Shown here: positions 1-8,287 of the stretch, one piece after another
Numbering within the stretch: the stretch's first letter is position 1
Layout of the letters: each line of letters opens with the position of its first letter
Source: Phenylobacterium sp. NIBR 498073
GTDB lineage: Bacteria; Pseudomonadota; Alphaproteobacteria; Caulobacterales; Caulobacteraceae
Length of the DNA: 64,000 nt
NCBI RefSeq assembly: GCF_027286305.1
Contig: NZ_CP114599.1
Coordinates: 2,976,001-3,040,000 of the forward strand
Reading direction: 5' to 3'
The notes under the pieces: model-generated
Database searches by the model: none
What the model was told of the DNA's origin: nothing
Seen by the model: the letters and a program-made list of their open reading frames with translations, nothing else
Position numbers and translations under genes: made by a program

Positions 1-190
1 CCATTTCGGCGGCGTCATGGGCCATCACGCGCAGGATCTCCTGGGCGTGCGCGCGATCCTCCTCGCTGAGCACGGCGGCATCCAGCCGGCGGCAGATCTT
101 GCGGGCCGCAAAGGCGCGCTCGTCCGGCGTCGCGCCCTTGACCAGCGTGCGGATATCTTCGTCCGTCAGCGCCGCCCGCGTCGTCGCCAT
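1..190 (-). CDS. DUF2336 family protein, N-terminal part (cut by window edge)
   Basis: Read on the minus strand from ATG at 190 the product begins MATTRAALTDEDIRTLVKGA and continues with TPDERAFAARKICRRLD, then 'EEDRAHAQEILRVMAHDAAE'. This resembles the N-terminus of the DUF2336 proteins common in Caulobacterales, which are cytoplasmic, alpha-helical and of unsettled function. Only 63 codons are inside the window, so C-terminal domains cannot be judged. It is divergent from the hybrid kinase at 353, with a 162-base intergenic region that contains a perfect 12-base palindrome. A longer open frame on this strand (15-227) reads a different frame and is not the gene. The family call is from sequence resemblance. 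Confidence 0.6.
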   Translation of the reverse strand, partial: MATTRAALTDEDIRTLVKGATPDERAFAARKICRRLDAAVLSEEDRAHAQEILRVMAHDAAEM

Positions 191-241
191 AGCCCTTGCC
201 CCAGAAGAGGGCTGAGGCCCCCGCCAAAAGGATAATCTAAG

Positions 242-253
242 GTTAAGCTTAAC
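242..253. promoter_or_regulatory. Perfect palindrome GTTAAGCTTAAC in a divergent promoter region
   Basis: GTTAAGCTTAAC reads the same on both strands. It lies 52 bases upstream of the DUF2336 start and 100 bases upstream of the kinase start. Each strand carries TTAAC, the half-site of the cell-cycle regulator CtrA, but the spacing is not the usual TTAA-N7-TTAA, so CtrA binding is only a possibility. Confidence 0.35.
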
Positions 254-352
254 GAACGGTTGCCCCTCAATCTGTGGATTTACGATGTCGCGTAACTGAT
301 CGCGAACCCTGCCGCCGTATGGTTTCCACCAGCCGCCGAGGGAACCCGATTC

Positions 353-2158
353 ATGCTGGTCGAGACCGAGAATTCCAAGGCCCGAGGCGGGTCGTCGGTC
401 ACCCAGCAGGCCCTCGAAACTCAGACGTCGCTGCTGCCCTACGCCCTGACCGTATTCGCGATCAGCCTGCCCATGCTGGTCTGGGCCGGCGCCTACGCTA
501 GCAACGCCGTCTGGATGACCGGCACCTTCGCGATCTTCGCGATCGCCTGGGGCGTATTCTACGCCGCCGTGAACTGGCTGAAGAAGCCGGAGGCGCTCGC
601 CGACCTACGAAAGCGCGGCCAGATTCACATTCTCTGCGGCCTGATCTGGGCCGTCGCGGTGGCCCAGATGGCCGCCTTCGGGGACGGTGCGGGCCCGGCC
701 CGCAGCGAGTTGATGCTGATCTCCGTGGCAGCCGCCGCCATCGTCATCTTCTTCACGGCCCCCTGGTTGCCCAGTCTGCTGATCGTCGGCATGGCCACCG
801 CCGCCGGGCCGCTCTACTTCCTAATGCGCCATCCGGACGATCAGGCCCTGGCCAAGCTCGCCATGGGCGCCATCGCCCTGGCCCTCGCCCTCGCGATGAT
901 CCTCAACCGCATCCTGCGCCGCCAGTTCGCGCTCGCCGCCGAGCGCGAGGTGCTGATCGCCGACCGTGACCTGCGCATGGACGAGGCGCGGCGGCTCGCC
1001 CGATCGAAGTCCGACCTCGTCGCCACCCTCAGCCACGAGATCCGCAACGGCCTGACCGGCGTCGCCCACGTGCTCGCCTCGGCGGTCGGCCATAACGGTC
1101 GCGGCGCGCCCTCGCGCGAACAGCTCTCTGCGGCCCTCGACGCCGCCAACGACCTCATCGCGGTGCTCAACACGACGCTCGACTCCGAGACCGCCGAGGC
1201 TGGCCGCCTGGAGGTCGACACCCACGCCTTCGACGCCGTGGCGCTGGTCCGCGACCTGGTGATCCTCAACCGCCCGAACGCCGCCGCCCGCGGGCTCGAG
1301 CTGTCGCTCCACGTCGCCTCCGATCTGGCGGCGATGGAGACCGGCGCGACCATGGCCGACGCGCACCGCGCCCGCCAGATTCTCGCCAACCTGCTCGGCA
1401 ACGCGCTGAAGTTCACCATCCGCGGCCGGGTCGAGGCCCGCGTTGAGCTGGCCGCTTCGGGACGCCTGTCCATCGAGATCGCCGACACCGGGCCGGGTCT
1501 GGCCAAGGAAGAGCTCGAGCAGGCTTTCGAGCCCTTCAACCGCATCGCCCGCACCAGCGCCGGCACCTCGGGCGCGGGCCTTGGCCTGTCGCTCTCACGC
1601 CAGCTGGCCCGCCTGATGGGTGGCGAGTTGTCCGCCCACAGCGCCGTCGGGGTCGGCTCCTGCTTCCGCCTGGAACTGCCCTTCAACGCCGACGCGCTGC
1701 CCGAGCGCGAGCTGGAGGCCCCGATCGAGCTGGCCTCGGCGCTTCCCGAAGCGCGCCAGCGCATGCGCGTGCTGATCGCCGAGGATGACGCCCTCAACGC
1801 GGCCATGCTGCGCGCCGTCATCGAACAGCTCGGCCACCAGGTCGTCCACGCCGTCGACGGCCAGCGCGCCCTGGACCTGGCCCGGGTCTGCGAGTTCGAC
1901 CTGTTGATGATCGACGGGCGAATGCCCAACCTCGACGGCCCGGCCGCCATCGCCGCCATCCGAGAGCTCAACGGCGACAACGCCCAGACGCCGATCGTCG
2001 CGGTGATCGGCGGCGACGCCGACGAGGCCGAGGAATGCTCCCAGGCCGGCGCCGACGTCGTGCTGCGCAAGCCGGTCAGCGTCGCCGCCGTCGCCCGCGC
2101 GGTCGCCGACGCCGTGGCGGTCGAACGCGACGCCCCGCCGGCGCGGGCCTTCGCCTAG
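353..2158 (+). CDS. Membrane-anchored hybrid histidine kinase with C-terminal receiver
   Basis: The 601-residue product has an N-terminal membrane region of about six hydrophobic segments (residues 27-185) without a recognisable periplasmic sensor. It then has a short coiled linker, an H-box with phospho-accepting His228 (ATLSHEIRNG), and an ATPase domain with N-box Asn350, G1 DTGPGL (378-383) and G2 GAGLGL (407-412). The C-terminal receiver has acidic residues at 477-479, phospho-acceptor Asp521 and Lys573. The position normally held by a conserved Thr/Ser ('ALTAN' in family members) is Ile552 (AVIGG), so the receiver may not switch in the usual way. No cognate response regulator gene is adjacent. 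It is probably a phosphorelay or cell-cycle-linked sensor; the signal is unknown. Confidence 0.85.
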   Translation: MLVETENSKARGGSSVTQQALETQTSLLPYALTVFAISLPMLVWAGAYASNAVWMTGTFAIFAIAWGVFYAAVNWLKKPEALADLRKRGQIHILCGLIWAVAVAQMAAFGDGAGPARSELMLISVAAAAIVIFFTAPWLPSLLIVGMATAAGPLYFLMRHPDDQALAKLAMGAIALALALAMILNRILRRQFALAAEREVLIADRDLRMDEARRLARSKSDLVATLSHEIRNGLTGVAHVLASAVGHNGRGAPSREQLSAALDAANDLIAVLNTTLDSETAEAGRLEVDTHAFDAVALVRDLVILNRPNAAARGLELSLHVASDLAAMETGATMADAHRARQILANLLGNALKFTIRGRVEARVELAASGRLSIEIADTGPGLAKEELEQAFEPFNRIARTSAGTSGAGLGLSLSRQLARLMGGELSAHSAVGVGSCFRLELPFNADALPERELEAPIELASALPEARQRMRVLIAEDDALNAAMLRAVIEQLGHQVVHAVDGQRALDLARVCEFDLLMIDGRMPNLDGPAAIAAIRELNGDNAQTPIVAVIGGDADEAEECSQAGADVVLRKPVSVAAVARAVADAVAVERDAPPARAFA

Positions 2159-2230
2159 GCTGACGTCCGGACAGTCTTGAGGCTGCGCCGCCGCGCCGCC
2201 AAGATGCCTCCAACAACAAGGGAGGTGCGC

Positions 2231-3427
2231 GTGCTGCTGCAGGGTCTGAAGGTCGTCGAGTTCGCCTCCTACATCGCCGCGCCAGGCGCCGGCGGCGTCC
2301 TGGCCGATTGGGGCGCCGACGTCATCAAGGTCGAGCGGCCCGAGGGCGACCCGATGCGCCACGTCTTCGGCGACGCCAAGAGCGAGCTGACCGGCAACCC
2401 GACCTTCGGCCTCGACAACCGCGGCAAGCGCGCCATGGTGCTGGACATCGGCAAACCGGAGGGCCGCGACGCCCTCGCCCGCCTGGCGGCCCAGGCCGAC
2501 ATCTTCCTGACCAATGTCCGCCCCGCCGCGCTCAAGCGCGCCGGCCTCGACGAGGCGGCTCTGCGGGCCGCCAATCCGCGGCTGATCTACGCCATGGTCA
2601 CCGGCTACGGGCTCGACGGACCGGACGCCGCCAAGCCCGGCTTCGACGTCACCGCCTTCTGGTCGCGGGCGGGCGTGGCCCACATGCACGCGCCGAAGGG
2701 CTCGGACCCGTTCATCCTGCGCACCGGCGTCGGGGACCACATGACCTCGCTGGCCACCGTCTCGGCGATCCTGGCGGCGGTCTACGAGCGCGAGCGGACT
2801 GGCGTCGGACGCGTGGTCCAAACCTCGCTGCTGGCGACCGGCGTCTACGCCGTCGGCTCCGACCTCGCGGTCCAGCTGGCCTTCGGCAAACTCGCCTCCA
2901 ACCGCCCGCGCAGCGCCCCGTTCGACCCGCTGGCCAACTTCTACCGCAGCCGCGACGGCCACTGGTTCGTGCTCAATCCGCGCGGGGCCAGCAACGACTG
3001 GCAGGTGCTCTGCCAGACCTTCGAGCGCCCCGACCTACCGCTCGACCCGCGCTTCGCCACCGGCAAGGTTCGCCGGCAGAACAGCGTCGCCCTGGTCGAA
3101 CAGCTGGACGCGACCTTCGGCGCCCTCGACTACGCCGAGATCATTCGGCGTCTCGATGCGGCCGACCAGGTCTGGGCGCCCGTCCAGACCCCGGCCGAGG
3201 TCGTCGCCGACCCGCAGGCCGCCGCCGCCGGGGCCTTCGTCGAAATCGAGGACGGCCAGGGCGGAGCCTACCGCTCTCCCGCCGCGCCGGCCCGCTTCCC
3301 CGGGGCCGACGCCGACCGCCGTCCGCCGGCGCCCGGCCTGGGCGAACACACGCGTGAAGTGCTTTCCGAGATCGGCTATTCGCCCGCCGAGATCGACGCC
3401 ATGCTCAGCGCCGGGGCCGCAGCCTAG
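2231..3427 (+). CDS. CaiB/BaiF family (class III) CoA-transferase
   Basis: The 398-residue product begins LLQGLKVVEFASYIAAPGAG after the start, the typical N-terminus of class III CoA-transferases, which move CoA between carboxylic acids or isomerise 2-methylacyl-CoAs. The expected catalytic aspartate follows in 'KPGFDVTAF'. I chose GTG at 2231 because GGGAGG (2220-2225) lies six bases upstream and the preceding in-frame residues from an ATG at 2177 are arginine-rich and unlike the family. The length matches the family (about 380-410). It stands alone between the kinase and a convergent lytic transglycosylase, so the substrate cannot be inferred. Alpha-methylacyl-CoA racemase-type activity is an alternative. 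Confidence 0.85.
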   Translation: MLLQGLKVVEFASYIAAPGAGGVLADWGADVIKVERPEGDPMRHVFGDAKSELTGNPTFGLDNRGKRAMVLDIGKPEGRDALARLAAQADIFLTNVRPAALKRAGLDEAALRAANPRLIYAMVTGYGLDGPDAAKPGFDVTAFWSRAGVAHMHAPKGSDPFILRTGVGDHMTSLATVSAILAAVYERERTGVGRVVQTSLLATGVYAVGSDLAVQLAFGKLASNRPRSAPFDPLANFYRSRDGHWFVLNPRGASNDWQVLCQTFERPDLPLDPRFATGKVRRQNSVALVEQLDATFGALDYAEIIRRLDAADQVWAPVQTPAEVVADPQAAAAGAFVEIEDGQGGAYRSPAAPARFPGADADRRPPAPGLGEHTREVLSEIGYSPAEIDAMLSAGAAA

Positions 3428-3435
3428 CTGGCCCC

Positions 3436-4260
3436 TTAGCTGGCCTTGTCGCGCGCCTCGGACAACACCCGCAGCATCTCGCTGGTGAACAGCGACCCGG
3501 TCATGCGCTGACCAGCGCTGGCGTCGTCGTCGGACTTGGTCCCGCGCAGGATCAGGTCGACCATCGCGTCCTGGCTGGCCTGCAGGGCCTGCTGCCGGGC
3601 CGAAGCGTACTGCACGAACTTGGTGTCGGTCGGGGCCTGGCGCTGGCCGGTTGAGGCCGGGCCGTGCGCGCCCTTGGTCAGGTTCGCATAGACCTCCGAC
3701 ACCGTCGCCGCTCGCCCGTCGCGATAGAAGATCGAGCGGTTGGCGCTGGCGGCGTCCGGGAACATCGCCGCGGCGCTCGCGCCCGGCTGGCTGCGCACGG
3801 CCTCGATCAGCCGCGCCGAACCCTGCGGCCCCAGGAAGTGGGCGGCGTAGAGCTCGCCGGCCGTCGGCGCGCGGCCCACCCGGCCCTTCAGGTACGAGGC
3901 GTGGTCGGAGGTCAGCTCCCCGGCCATCAGCGAGGCGGCGTGCGGGTCCATCCGCAGGTCCATCACCGCCTTGCGCGCCTCGGCCCCCGCGACCCGATAG
4001 CGGCCGTCCGTTCCCTTGGTGATCAGTTCCGAATAACGCGCGTAACCGTACTTGGCCCCGTGCTGCTTGAGGGTCGCCAGCCAGGTCTGCTCGACGAACT
4101 GGAACAGACCCGCCGCCGACGAGGTCGGAGCCTTGGCGCGCGGATTGTAGCCGCTCTCGCGGGCAGCGGTCTTCATCAGGAAGGTGAAGTCGACGCCAGT
4201 GGCGTTCGAGGCCCGCTGGATCGCGGCCTCCACAACTCCCCTGATTCCCTCGATCGCCAT
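3436..4260 (-). CDS. SLT-domain lytic transglycosylase
   Basis: The product has a soluble lytic transglycosylase fold: catalytic Glu35 in 'TAARESGYNP', followed by 'SSAAGLFQFVEQTWL' and 'AGELYAAHFLG'. Such enzymes cut the glycan strands of peptidoglycan; related alphaproteobacterial proteins without a signal peptide are tied to flagellum or pilus assembly. I prefer ATG at 4260 (274 residues). The alternative ATG at 4302 would add 14 residues, but it lies inside a CtrA-like box (4279-4303) and has no ribosome binding site. Neither start has a strong Shine-Dalgarno. No signal peptide is visible, so export could be through the flagellar or another machinery. The last third is variable and Gln/Ala-rich. 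Confidence 0.8.
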   Translation of the reverse strand: MAIEGIRGVVEAAIQRASNATGVDFTFLMKTAARESGYNPRAKAPTSSAAGLFQFVEQTWLATLKQHGAKYGYARYSELITKGTDGRYRVAGAEARKAVMDLRMDPHAASLMAGELTSDHASYLKGRVGRAPTAGELYAAHFLGPQGSARLIEAVRSQPGASAAAMFPDAASANRSIFYRDGRAATVSEVYANLTKGAHGPASTGQRQAPTDTKFVQYASARQQALQASQDAMVDLILRGTKSDDDASAGQRMTGSLFTSEMLRVLSEARDKAS

Positions 4261-4278
4261 GGGCCAGATGTGCCCCCA

Positions 4279-4303
4279 CATGGTTAACGCGTCGCTAACC
4301 ATG
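4279..4303 (-). promoter_or_regulatory. CtrA-like box within an inverted repeat
   Basis: CATGGTTA (4279-4286) and TAACCATG (4296-4303) form a perfect 8-bp inverted repeat with a 9-base spacer. Read on the minus strand it gives TTAG-N7-TTAACCAT, one mismatch from the CtrA consensus TTAA-N7-TTAA(CCAT). It sits just upstream of the preferred transglycosylase start, where a CtrA site would control transcription. Confidence 0.4.
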
Positions 4304-4379
4304 TTCTTTGGGGATGGCGACTTGCGCCCCGCGCGGCTGCTCCCGATCTTGCGCTTCCCACCTTCCGCGAGGACCGCTG

Positions 4380-5201
4380 ATGACCCAGCCGCTGATCACC
4401 CTCAATGACGGGGCGGCGCTGCCCCAGCTCGGCCTCGGCGTCTGGCAGGTGCCCGATGACGAAGCCGCTGTGATCGTTCAGACGGCGATCGACGCCGGCT
4501 ATCGCCATGTCGACACCGCCGCCATCTATCAGAACGAGAAAGGCGTCGGCGAGGGCCTTCAGCGGGCCGCGGCCGGCGGCGAGGTGGCGGTGACTACCAA
4601 GCTCTGGAACGAAAGCCAGGGCTACGACCGCGCCCTCAAGGCCTTCGACAAGTCGCTTCAGCGGCTCGGCCGCGACAGCGTCGACCTCTACCTGATCCAT
4701 TGGCCCTGCCCGACCCAGGACCTCTATGTCGAAAGCTGGAAGGCGCTGGTTCGCCTTAAGGAAGAAGGCCGCGCCAAGTCGATCGGCGTCTCCAACTTCA
4801 CCGTCGACAATCTGCGCCGCATCGTCGGCGAGACCGGCGTCGCCCCGGCCGTCAACCAGGTCGAACTGCACCCCCGCTTCCAGCAGACCGCCCTGCGCGC
4901 CGCGCACCAGGAGCTGGGCGTCGCCACCGAATGCTGGAGCCCGCTGGGCCAGGGCAAGGTCCTGCAGGACCCGGTGATCGGCAGGATCGCCGCCAAGCAC
5001 GGCAAGACCCCGGCCCAGGCGATCATCCGCTGGCACCTCGACAGCGGCTTCCTGGTGATCCCCAAGTCGGCGAACCCGGACCGCCTGCGTCAGAACTTCG
5101 ATGTCTTCGACTTCGCCCTCGACGCCGAGGATATGGCCGCCTTCGCCGCCCTCGACACCGCCGACGGCCGCATCGGCCCGGACCCGCTGACCTTCGGCTA
5201 G
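4380..5201 (+). CDS. Aldo/keto reductase (2,5-diketogluconate reductase-like)
   Basis: The 273-residue product is an NADPH-dependent aldo/keto reductase with the catalytic tetrad Asp45, Tyr50, Lys74 and His107 (DTAAIY, TTKLWN, LIHWP) and the C-terminal coenzyme motif '[20 protein letters not shown]'. It follows the AKR5-type pattern of 2,5-diketo-D-gluconate and methylglyoxal reductases, so it probably reduces small aldehydes or ketones in the cytoplasm. The start at 4380 is supported by AGGA about eight bases upstream and by the family N-terminus '[17 protein letters not shown]'. It lies downstream of, and divergent from, the transglycosylase, and is followed after 130 bases by the TonB-like gene. 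Confidence 0.88.
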   Translation: MTQPLITLNDGAALPQLGLGVWQVPDDEAAVIVQTAIDAGYRHVDTAAIYQNEKGVGEGLQRAAAGGEVAVTTKLWNESQGYDRALKAFDKSLQRLGRDSVDLYLIHWPCPTQDLYVESWKALVRLKEEGRAKSIGVSNFTVDNLRRIVGETGVAPAVNQVELHPRFQQTALRAAHQELGVATECWSPLGQGKVLQDPVIGRIAAKHGKTPAQAIIRWHLDSGFLVIPKSANPDRLRQNFDVFDFALDAEDMAAFAALDTADGRIGPDPLTFG

Positions 5202-5288
5202 ATCCGCCCGCTGGGCGGCGGCGCCACTTGGTCACCGCCCCGCCACCGTTGCGCTTCCCAACGGCCAAGCTTCGGACATGATCGCGGC

Positions 5289-5329
5289 GCGACCCTTTGT
5301 TTCAGCGACGAAAAACAAAGGGAGGTCGC
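5289..5329 (+). promoter_or_regulatory. Stem-loop that buries the Shine-Dalgarno of the TonB-like gene
   Basis: CCCTTTGTTT (5293-5302) is a perfect reverse complement of AAACAAAGGG (5313-5322), with a 10-base loop. The stem extends outward by pairing GCGACC (5289-5294) with GGTCGC (5324-5329) if a 3-base bulge is allowed, giving about 14 pairs. The 3' arm contains the AGGGAGGT ribosome binding site (5319-5326) of the gene starting at 5332, so the folded RNA would hide it. A regulatory role is inferred. Confidence 0.6.
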
Positions 5330-5331
5330 CA

Positions 5332-6018
5332 ATGGTCATCCGTCAGTTCATGCCGGTCGCGCTCGGCCCGTCGAAGCCTCGTTCCGGCCGATCTCCGGCC
5401 GTTACCGCGGCCATCGCCCTGTCCGTGATCGTCCACGGCGGCCTGGCCGCCTACCTCGCCGTCAAGACCTGGACGCCGCCCGAGCCCGAGGCCCTGCCCG
5501 AGGGCCCGATCATCACGGTCGAGACCTGGACGCCCCCGCCCCCGCCGCCAAAGCCGGAGGCCCTGCCGCAGGACCGCCCGGCCTCGCCCCGGCCGCCGGC
5601 TGCCCTCGACCTGCCGTTCACGCCCCCGGCGCCCATCCCCCTGCCGCCGGTTCCGACCCCGGCGCCGAGCGAACCGCCGACGACCCTGGGACCGCCGGCC
5701 CCGCCGACGCCTGCGCCGCCGGCCGTGATCGTCGCCCCGAACTGGCTCAAGCGCCCCGGCCCCAGCGAGTTCGCTCGCTTCTATCCGGACTCCGCCCAGC
5801 GGCGCGGCGTCGGCGGCACGGCGACGATTTCCTGCCAGGTCAGCGCCGCCGGCTCGCTCAGCGGCTGTTCGATCGCCCGGGAATCGCCGGCCGACGAGGG
5901 TTTCGGCCGCGCCGCGCTCAAGCTCGCCCCCTATTTCCGGATGAGCCCGATGACCCGCGACGGCCAGCCGGTGGAAGGCGGCACGGTGCAGATCCCGATC
6001 CGCTTCAACCTCGGCTGA
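5332..6018 (+). CDS. TonB-like energy-transducing protein
   Basis: The 228-residue product has one N-terminal membrane helix (about residues 20-42, [20 protein letters not shown]). A long periplasmic spacer follows that is very rich in proline (about 50-150, runs such as PPPPPPKPE). The C-terminus is a TonB-type domain (about 160-228: '[18 protein letters not shown]', '[15 protein letters not shown]'). TonB carries inner-membrane proton-motive energy to outer-membrane receptors. I chose ATG 5332 because AGGGAGGT is six bases upstream. No exbB/exbD or receptor gene is adjacent, so it is probably one of several TonB paralogues. Two cysteines in the C-terminal domain (SCQVS and GCSIA) could form a disulfide. 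Translation may be controlled by the hairpin just upstream. Confidence 0.85.
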   Translation: MVIRQFMPVALGPSKPRSGRSPAVTAAIALSVIVHGGLAAYLAVKTWTPPEPEALPEGPIITVETWTPPPPPPKPEALPQDRPASPRPPAALDLPFTPPAPIPLPPVPTPAPSEPPTTLGPPAPPTPAPPAVIVAPNWLKRPGPSEFARFYPDSAQRRGVGGTATISCQVSAAGSLSGCSIARESPADEGFGRAALKLAPYFRMSPMTRDGQPVEGGTVQIPIRFNLG

Positions 6019-6039
6019 TAGGGCCCGGTTTCGGCTTGC

Positions 6040-7209
6040 TCAGTAGCTCTTGGGCAGGCCGAGCACCCGCTCGGCGATGTAGTTCATCACCATCTCGCGG
6101 CTGATCGGCGCGATGCGAGCGATCATCGCCTCGCGGAAGTAGCGCTCGACGTCGAATTCCTTGGCGTAGCCCATGCCGCCGTGCGCCAGCACCGCGGACT
6201 CGCAGGCATGGAACCCCGCCTCGCCGCCCAGGTACTTGGCCGCATTGGCCTCGGCCCCGCATTCGCGCCCGGCGTCGAACAGCGCCGCGGCCTTGAACGC
6301 CATCAGGTTCGCGGCCTCCAGCTCGGCCCAGGACTTGGCCAGCGGATGGGCGACGCCCTGGTTCTGGCCGATCGGCCGGCCGAACACGATCCGCTCCTTG
6401 GCGTAGGTCGAGGCCCGCGCCAGCGCCGCGCGGCCCAGCCCCACCGCCTCGGCGGCGAACAGCACCCGCTCGGGATTGAGCCCGTCGAGCAGGTAGTAGA
6501 ACCCGCGCCCCTCCTCGCCGATCAGGTCGCCGGCCGGGACCTCCAGGTTGTCAATGAAGACGCTGTTCGACTCGACCGCCTTGCGGCCCATCTTCGGGAT
6601 CACCGTCGCGCTGATCTTCGACCGGTCGAAGTCGGTGTAGAACAGGCTCAGGCCCTCGGTCGGCTTCTTGACCTGATCCTTGGGCGTGGTCCGCGCAATG
6701 ATCAGCATCTTGTTGGCGCGCTGGGCCATGGTGGTCCACACCTTGCGGCCCGAGATCACATAGCCGTCGTTGGTCCGCGTCGCCCGTGTGGTCAGGCTGG
6801 TGGTGTCGAGGCCGGAGTCCGGCTCGGTGATGCCGATGCAGATCTTGTCCTCGCCCGACATCAGCCGCGGGATCGCCCGGTTCCTGAGCTCCTGGCTGCC
6901 ATACCTGACGATCGGCATCGGTCCGAAGATGTTCAGGTGCATGGCGCTGGCGCCGGAGAAGCCGGCCCCCGACTGCGTCACCGCCTGCATGACCAGCGCC
7001 GCCTCGGTCAGCCCCAGGCCGGCCCCGCCCAGCTCGGCCGGCATCGCCGTGCCCAGCCAACCGCCGGCGGCCATGGCGGCCACGAATTCCTCGGGAAAGT
7101 CGCCGGTCTCGTCGGTCCTGCGCCAATAGTCGGCGTCGAACTGGGCGCAAAGCCGGCTCACGCTCTCGACGATGGCTTCCTGTTCCGCGTTCAACCAGAA
7201 GCCGCTCAT
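6040..7209 (-). CDS. Acyl-CoA dehydrogenase
   Basis: The 389-residue product is a full-length flavoprotein of the acyl-CoA dehydrogenase family, which oxidises acyl-CoA to the 2-enoyl-CoA. FAD-binding stretches are 'ICIGITEPDSGLDTT' and 'WTTMAQRANKMLIIARTT', and 'GGMGYAKEFDVERYFREA' is near the C-terminus. The glutamate usual at the medium-chain enzyme position ('YEGT') is replaced here by 'APISRE'. Glu247 in 'GLNPERV' matches the catalytic position of isovaleryl- and long-chain-type enzymes. It is the last gene of a minus-strand run, starting 11 bases after the flavoprotein gene upstream. The substrate chain length cannot be read from sequence. Confidence 0.88.
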   Translation of the reverse strand: MSGFWLNAEQEAIVESVSRLCAQFDADYWRRTDETGDFPEEFVAAMAAGGWLGTAMPAELGGAGLGLTEAALVMQAVTQSGAGFSGASAMHLNIFGPMPIVRYGSQELRNRAIPRLMSGEDKICIGITEPDSGLDTTSLTTRATRTNDGYVISGRKVWTTMAQRANKMLIIARTTPKDQVKKPTEGLSLFYTDFDRSKISATVIPKMGRKAVESNSVFIDNLEVPAGDLIGEEGRGFYYLLDGLNPERVLFAAEAVGLGRAALARASTYAKERIVFGRPIGQNQGVAHPLAKSWAELEAANLMAFKAAALFDAGRECGAEANAAKYLGGEAGFHACESAVLAHGGMGYAKEFDVERYFREAMIARIAPISREMVMNYIAERVLGLPKSY

Positions 7210-7219
7210 CGCTCTCTCC

Positions 7220-8257
7220 CTACTTCGCCGGCGCGTCGAACCTCGCCGGACTCATGGCGTCGGCAAAAGGACCAGCTTCCCCTTCCGTCACGCAAGCCAC
7301 GATCAGCCGCGCGACCAGCGGGGCCAGCAGCCAGCCGTTGCGCCGCGCGCCGACCGCCAGCAGCACGTCCTGATGCCGCCCGCGGCCGACCATGGGCAGT
7401 CCGTCGGGCGTCGCCCCGCGCACCCCGGTCTCGGCCTGGAAGCTGGCCCCGGCCAGGTGCGGGAACAGGCGCACGCCAGCCGCCTTCAACGGCTCGACCT
7501 TGGCCGGCTCCACCGCGCGGTCGCCAAGCCCGGCCTCCATCGTCGCCCCGATGGTCAGCCCGCCGGGCGCGCCGGTGACATAGGCTCCCTGACCACGTAC
7601 CACCACGCCGCGATAGGCCCGCTCGCGGGTCCGCAGGATGTGGCCCTTGATCGGCGACAGGTGCGACAACTCCGGCGCCACCACCGCCAGGTCGCGCCCC
7701 GCGCCGGTGGCGATCACCAACCGCTCGCCGCCCTCGAAGCCGCTCGCCGCCTGCTGGCGGAACTCGACCCCGGCCTCGAGCGCGGCGCGGCGCAGCGCCG
7801 CCAGCCCCGCGCCGGCCTCGATCCGCCAGTCCTCGCGCACCAGCAGCCCGCGTCGCCAGCCGTCGGCCAGGTCCGGCGCCAGGCCGGCCAGGGCCGCGCG
7901 CTCCAATTCGGTAGGATGCAGCCCCTGGCTGCGCAGGCCGCCGTCGATGCGCGCCAGGTACTCGTCGTCGCCCACCGCCACCGCACCGGCGCGGTCAACG
8001 CTCAGCCCGATCCGCGCCTCCAGCGCCGGCCACAGGTTGCGGGCCGCCATCAACAGCGCAAGGTGCGGCGCGGCGCTGGCGTCCAGGACGGCTTCGAAGG
8101 CGGGCGCCAGCATCCCGGCGGCGACGCCCGAGGCGTTGTCGCCCGGCTCGGCCGGATCGAACACGGTCACCCGCGCGCCGGCGTCGGCCAGGGCCAGGGC
8201 GGTGGTCAGGCCCAGCGCGCCGGCCCCGGCCACGGTGATCTTGGGGCCTTTGCTCAT
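7220..8257 (-). CDS. ThiO/DAO-family FAD-dependent amine oxidase
   Basis: The 345-residue product starts with a Rossmann GAGALG motif and ends with 'GVRGATPDGLPMVG' and 'GARRNGWLLAPLVARL'. These motifs are typical of glycine oxidase ThiO and related D-amino-acid oxidases, which oxidise a primary or secondary amine to an imine with FAD. No other thiamine biosynthesis gene is nearby, so the substrate may not be glycine and I give no symbol. It sits 30 bases downstream of the ABC-2 permease genes and 11 bases upstream of the acyl-CoA dehydrogenase on the same strand, which suggests one transcript. This company is unusual for ThiO. Confidence 0.75.
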   Translation of the reverse strand: MSKGPKITVAGAGALGLTTALALADAGARVTVFDPAEPGDNASGVAAGMLAPAFEAVLDASAAPHLALLMAARNLWPALEARIGLSVDRAGAVAVGDDEYLARIDGGLRSQGLHPTELERAALAGLAPDLADGWRRGLLVREDWRIEAGAGLAALRRAALEAGVEFRQQAASGFEGGERLVIATGAGRDLAVVAPELSHLSPIKGHILRTRERAYRGVVVRGQGAYVTGAPGGLTIGATMEAGLGDRAVEPAKVEPLKAAGVRLFPHLAGASFQAETGVRGATPDGLPMVGRGRHQDVLLAVGARRNGWLLAPLVARLIVACVTEGEAGPFADAMSPARFDAPAK

Positions 8258-8287
8258 GGGCCTAACGAGCGGGCTTCGCCTCCAAAA

